Below, in pieces: positions 5,417-7,656 of a stretch of 7,656 bases of DNA; position 1 is the stretch's first letter, and every line of letters begins with the position of its first letter. The stretch comes from Ruminococcus sp. (GTDB lineage Bacteria > Bacillota > Clostridia > Oscillospirales > Acutalibacteraceae). Location of the stretch: the NCBI GenBank assembly GCA_004558485.1, contig SFCS01000037.1, positions 1 through 7,656 on the forward strand, written 5' to 3'. Below the pieces are notes generated by a model. It had not been told where the DNA came from. It saw only the letters and a list, made by a program, of their open reading frames with translations, and ran no database searches. Made by a program: the position numbers and the translations under genes.

Positions 5417-6361
5417 TTATTTAATTTCCAGCCTGTCGATGGTCTTCCCGAACGCTCCGGCATAGCCGTCCATGCCGCGCTTCACGACCGTGTTTTCCTG
5501 CCACGGATAATAGCCCTTCTTCAGCGGCGACACACGATAGGCAATCACCTTTCCGCTCTTGCTCTGCACCTGCACCGCATCGATCGGCTTGCCGTTTCCG
5601 GCATACCCTTTGTAGTAGTCATTGAGATCGCACTTCTCGATCCATCCGAGCCAATTTCCGCCGCGGACATGCACGCGATAGCGCACATCGCCTTCGACGG
5701 CAATACCCGTGATCGCCTGCCCGACAATGCCGACCTTGTCCCGCGCCTGCCACACGCGGTTGGACTGCACGAAGAAGTGCAGCGCGGCCGTCTTGTCCTC
5801 AGATGTGGGCGCCTCCGCAGCGGCATAGTCGATATACGGCAGCTTGCCGTGTCTGGTCCAGTTGCGGCGGTGGTATCCCGCCACCGAACGGTTGCAGGCG
5901 GTGATCTGCACGCCGTCCTTCCAGATCGGTGTGCACTCGATCGCCAGTCCGTCGCCTATGTATACGCCGATATGCCCGGGCATCCACACTGCCTCGCCCG
6001 GCGTGATCGTGGAAAAATCGGTCGACACATCGCTGCACACCGTAATCATGCGATCCGCGCCGATGTCCGGTACACCGTTTGATGCATAGGCAGCACCGCC
6101 ATAGGTTCTCTTGGGATCGCCCGTCCATCCCCACAGGATTGTCTTGATCATCCCGACACAGTCCATCGCGAAGGTGTCGTCCGACGCGGCGCTTATTTTG
6201 GACGCCCGATCCGCGTGGCGGTTAAACTCGTTTTTTCTGCTCCGCTGCTTGCCGCGCATGTTGAGCGGAAAGCCAATGCCGCCGAGCACATACAGCGTCT
6301 TGTGCTTTGCCGCGTCTTTCAGCTTTTCAATGAATTTCGCACTCGTCATTACTTTTGCCAT
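5417..6361 (-). CDS. Phage endolysin, NlpC/P60-like with C-terminal wall-binding repeats
   Basis: 314 residues from ATG at 6361 (MAKVMTSAKF), chosen for an AAAGGAAG site 9 bases upstream; a longer open frame to 6514 lies over the previous gene and is not credible. The N-terminal half is a cysteine peptidase/amidase of NlpC/P60 type: AMDCVGMI with nucleophile C68, MPGHIGVYIG with H130, and a polar third position near E142 (AIECTP). It should cut peptidoglycan stem peptides. The C-terminal half has about three related units of 30-40 residues (about 193-223, 227-266, 273-313). The last two share YRV...W...(K/D)GYAG..GK.ID.(V/L).(V/I), resembling clostridial hydrophobic-W repeats, and probably bind the wall. 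There is no signal peptide, so release by a holin is expected; the holin gene follows 18 bp downstream. The cleaved bond is not predictable. Confidence 0.82.
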   Translation of the reverse strand: MAKVMTSAKFIEKLKDAAKHKTLYVLGGIGFPLNMRGKQRSRKNEFNRHADRASKISAASDDTFAMDCVGMIKTILWGWTGDPKRTYGGAAYASNGVPDIGADRMITVCSDVSTDFSTITPGEAVWMPGHIGVYIGDGLAIECTPIWKDGVQITACNRSVAGYHRRNWTRHGKLPYIDYAAAEAPTSEDKTAALHFFVQSNRVWQARDKVGIVGQAITGIAVEGDVRYRVHVRGGNWLGWIEKCDLNDYYKGYAGNGKPIDAVQVQSKSGKVIAYRVSPLKKGYYPWQENTVVKRGMDGYAGAFGKTIDRLEIK

Positions 6362-6590
6362 ATTTTCTTTCTTCCTTTCTGTCCTGCCGCAGCCATCGGC
6401 GATCCTCTCTGCGTTCCTTCGTTGTCTTGATCCACGCGCACGCCCCGCACTCTCCGCCGAGCGCGGAGAACACACAGGTGCACAGCGTGTCCGGTATTCC
6501 GCCCGTCGTCGCATACATCACGATCATGCACACCGTGAAGGCGATGAGCAGCACCGCGACGATCACCAAGATCAGATCCATTGTCTTCAC
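6327..6590 (-). CDS. Small phage membrane protein, two hydrophobic segments
   Basis: 87 residues from GTG at 6590, or 84 from ATG at 6581. GTG is preferred slightly because its GTGA overlaps the stop of the gene before, a common coupling arrangement; a GGTGA site 5 bases before the ATG makes that start possible too. The N-terminus has a strong membrane segment (about residues 5-27, LILVIVAVLLIAFTVCMIVM) and a second weaker one, rich in Gly, Ala and Cys (TLCTCVFSALGGECGACAWI). A highly charged Arg/Lys/Glu tail follows, with the WIKTTKERRE motif seen in hypothetical proteins of Bacillota phages. Its position between the XhlA-like gene and the endolysin suggests a holin, antiholin or lysis accessory role, unproven. 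It overlaps the endolysin start by 35 bp. Confidence 0.65.
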   Translation of the reverse strand: MKTMDLILVIVAVLLIAFTVCMIVMYATTGGIPDTLCTCVFSALGGECGACAWIKTTKERREDRRWLRQDRKEERKYGKSNDECEIH

Positions 6591-6889
6591 CGCAGCACCA
6601 CCCCCATGATCGCGCCTATCAGCGCACCGATGACGCCGGAACAGATCGCACCGATGATGAGCCGTCTGTAGTGCCGCGCCTCATCCCAGGGCATCCGCTC
6701 AACCACCTCCAGGCGCTTGTCAATTTTATCTACTGCCTTCGCAGTAGATGCCCCCTGCGTTGCCAGCTTCTCGACTGCGGTCGTCAGACGATGCAGATCT
6801 CCGACATTTTCTTTTAGCTCGTCGAGCTGATGAAAGATGTTCCGGATGTTCGCTTCAAGCGTCGCAAGGCGCTCCACTTCCTCTGCCAT
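6587..6889 (-). CDS. XhlA-like phage protein: coiled coil with C-terminal membrane anchor
   Basis: 100 residues. Residues 1-65 form a heptad-rich helix (LATLEANIRNIFHQLDELKE and on to KIDKRLEVVERM), so a coiled coil is likely. A short linker, MPWDEARHYRR, is followed by a Gly/Ala/Ile-rich membrane segment (about 77-98, LIIGAICSGVIGALIGAIMG). This layout matches the XhlA haemolysin family encoded beside holins and endolysins in Bacillus PBSX-like phages, where XhlA and XhlB act together in lysis. The ATG at 6889 has GGGAGG 9 bases upstream, placed inside the end of the XkdX-like gene. The related names in databases often mention haemolysin, but a toxin role is not implied. Confidence 0.75.
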   Translation of the reverse strand: MAEEVERLATLEANIRNIFHQLDELKENVGDLHRLTTAVEKLATQGASTAKAVDKIDKRLEVVERMPWDEARHYRRLIIGAICSGVIGALIGAIMGVVLR

Positions 6890-6892
6890 TTT

Positions 6893-7018
6893 TTATTTCC
6901 TCCCTTCTATAATTTCTGTGTATTCCGCCGCCGAGATCACCCGACGGTTGACCGCCTGCATAAGCTGACTCTGCGTGACCTTGCCCATGCGATACTGTAA
7001 CGCAAGGAATTCAACCAT
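6893..7018 (-). CDS. XkdX-like small phage protein
   Basis: 41-residue protein, starting ATG at 7018 and ending TAA at 6893-6895. It reads MVEFLALQYRMGKVTQSQL and then MQAVNRRVISAAEYTEIIEG. This is the XkdX family pattern: a short helix, a G-K-(I/V)-T turn, and a second I-(S/T)-x-x-E-(Y/K) helix. XkdX proteins are encoded just downstream of tail-fibre or baseplate genes in PBSX-like and many other Bacillota phages; their function is unknown. It overlaps the end of the preceding gene by 8 bp, and a CTCCTCACC complement (GGTGAGGAG) lies just upstream as ribosome binding site. Confidence 0.75.
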   Translation of the reverse strand: MVEFLALQYRMGKVTQSQLMQAVNRRVISAAEYTEIIEGRK

Positions 7019-7169
7019 TCTCCTCACCTCCCAACACCATGCTCAAAAGCGCCGCCTCCAGCGCCGCGATGCGCTCCTCCGCCGACGGCGGCGCCGTCTC
7101 GGTGGGAACAAGCGCTGCCTCCTCCTCCGCCGTCATTTCAACATAGCGGCCGTTTTCATATTTCTTCAT
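7011..7169 (-). CDS. Small acidic phage protein between tail gene and XkdX
   Basis: 52 residues from ATG at 7169 (MKKYENGRYVEMTAEEEAAL), chosen because GGGGAGATAAGC gives a ribosome binding site about 6 bases upstream; an in-frame start at 7214 lies inside the tail gene and has no good site. The protein opens with a short beta-like K-x-Y-E-N-G-x-Y segment, then an acidic helix. A Pro-rich break (TETAPPS) leads to a final helix AEERIAALEAALLSMVLGG that could form a coiled coil. Proteins of this form commonly sit between a tail/appendage gene and XkdX in Clostridia phages. The function is unknown; a tail-tip assembly or chaperone role is only a guess from position. Confidence 0.68.
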   Translation of the reverse strand: MKKYENGRYVEMTAEEEAALVPTETAPPSAEERIAALEAALLSMVLGGEENG

Positions 7170-7171
7170 GC

Positions 7172-7656
7172 TTATCTCCCCCATATCATGATTTTTGTTC
7201 CCGCCGCCATCCAAGCCGTACCGTAGTCGGCATATGCAGCGCTGACCATGACTTTACATTGTGTAATGTATTCATCCTGTTCTGCGGACTCGAGAAATCC
7301 TGGCGACATCGATGTTTCCGCGTTTATCCATGAGCCCAAACCAACGCCGATAATGCCGGCGTGCCCCTTTCCCGGGAGCGTCACCATGTGTGCCGCCATG
7401 TACACTGTCTTCCCGGCAGAAGTCTTGAAGTCTATGCCGCAAACGCGATAGCCGTCCTGCACAATAAAACGCACAAGCTTGTTGCTGATAGTACCGCCGA
7501 TCTGTATTGTTGCCGTCACATACACCTCGCGGTATGTTTCGGCGGGAAGGTCTTTTATGTATTCGGCAACCTCCTCCGTCAGCGTCACGCTGTCGATGAG
7601 CGTCAGCGCACCGACATTTTCCAGTGCTGCGGCGCTTTGTGCCGCACCGGCGGCGG
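7172..7656 (-). CDS. Phage tail/appendage protein, C-terminal part (runs off right edge)
   Basis: The last 160 codons are in the window and the frame stays open to the right edge, so the start is outside. The visible part begins with an Ala-rich helix (AAGAAQSAAALENVGAL). A beta-rich region follows (EVYVTATIQIGG, NKLVRFIVQDGYRVCGIDF, TVYMAAHMV, HAGIIGVGLGSWIN), ending AAGTKIMIWGR. Alternating hydrophobic and Gly-rich strands are typical of receptor-binding or baseplate-distal domains of phage tails, and the gene lies directly upstream of the small protein, XkdX and lysis genes, where tail-fibre or upper-baseplate genes usually are. I do not recognise a specific family. The RNA continues into the next gene with 2 bp between stop and start. 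Confidence 0.65.
   Translation of the reverse strand, partial: AAGAAQSAAALENVGALTLIDSVTLTEEVAEYIKDLPAETYREVYVTATIQIGGTISNKLVRFIVQDGYRVCGIDFKTSAGKTVYMAAHMVTLPGKGHAGIIGVGLGSWINAETSMSPGFLESAEQDEYITQCKVMVSAAYADYGTAWMAAGTKIMIWGR

Larger units (their letters stand above)
5020..7656. mobile_element. Prophage, lysis end (continues past right edge)
   Basis: All seven genes here lie on the minus strand, tightly packed, in the classic order tail protein - small protein - XkdX - XhlA-like - membrane protein - endolysin - holin of siphophages and myophages infecting Bacillota. Every gene in this stretch is phage-like, and the boundary coincides with the break in cotJC. No integrase, recombinase or excisionase gene is in the window. 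In most prophages the lysis module and the recombinase gene end up at opposite ends, so the recombinase and the 3' part of cotJC would be expected beyond the unseen right end. The genes show no frameshifts, so this part of the phage looks intact. Confidence 0.88.

Noticed and set aside
5417..6514. Endolysin extended upstream to 365 residues
   Set aside because: The extra 51 residues are Arg-rich, lie over the preceding gene in another frame, and lack a ribosome binding site, while ATG 6361 has a strong one.
1..7656. CRISPR arrays, tRNA or rRNA genes, riboswitches, insertion sequences
   Set aside because: I saw no spaced direct repeats, cloverleaf-like sequences, transposase motifs or leader structures that would support any of these.

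Overview
The window looks like the genome of a spore-forming, anaerobic Bacillota of the clostridial type. The evidence is a cotJABC spore-coat operon, an iron-sulfur-rich heterodisulfide-reductase-like (Hdr) module next to fumarase, GC-rich coding sequence with purine-rich ribosome binding sites, and a siphophage-type prophage typical of Bacillota. A gut Oscillospirales-like host is a guess from gene content and GC, not a demonstrated assignment.

Region 1 (1-3712, minus strand) reads as one operon in the order malate/lactate dehydrogenase -> class II fumarase -> hdrB -> hdrC -> hdrA (hdrA runs off the left edge). Gaps are 15-24 bp, or an 11 bp overlap for hdrB/hdrC. The dehydrogenase and fumarase could run oxaloacetate -> malate -> fumarate. 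HdrBCA-type proteins pass electrons between a flavin, iron-sulfur clusters and disulfide or other acceptors. Together they suggest a C4-dicarboxylate redox module, possibly a soluble electron-bifurcating one. The dehydrogenase has Arg (R80) where true lactate dehydrogenases have Gln102, which fits malate/oxaloacetate better than lactate/pyruvate. Upstream (3778-3855) lie a candidate promoter, a small palindrome at the predicted start point and a perfect 9 bp inverted repeat.

Region 2 (3818-4270, minus strand) encodes the YqgF/RuvX-type nuclease, probably from a TTG start. It is divergent from the spore-coat operon.

Region 3 (4297-5037, plus strand) holds a candidate sigma-E promoter and cotJA, cotJB and the 5' third of cotJC. 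CotJC matches its manganese-catalase family through residue 65, then changes to four unrelated residues and a stop.

Region 4 (about 5020-7656, minus strand) is the end of a prophage. In transcription order it has the C-terminal part of a tail/appendage protein, a small acidic protein, an XkdX-like protein, an XhlA-like membrane-anchored coiled coil, a two-segment membrane protein, an NlpC/P60-like endolysin with C-terminal wall-binding repeats, and an LL-H-type holin. The holin stop codon is 13 bp from the cotJC stop, so the phage lysis end abuts the broken cotJC.

The main observation is that a prophage sits inside cotJC, between two residues expected to be metal ligands. Prophage-like elements in sporulation genes are known in some cases to be excised precisely in the mother cell to restore the gene (skin in sigK, SPbeta in spsM). 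Whether this element does the same depends on its far end, which is outside the window.
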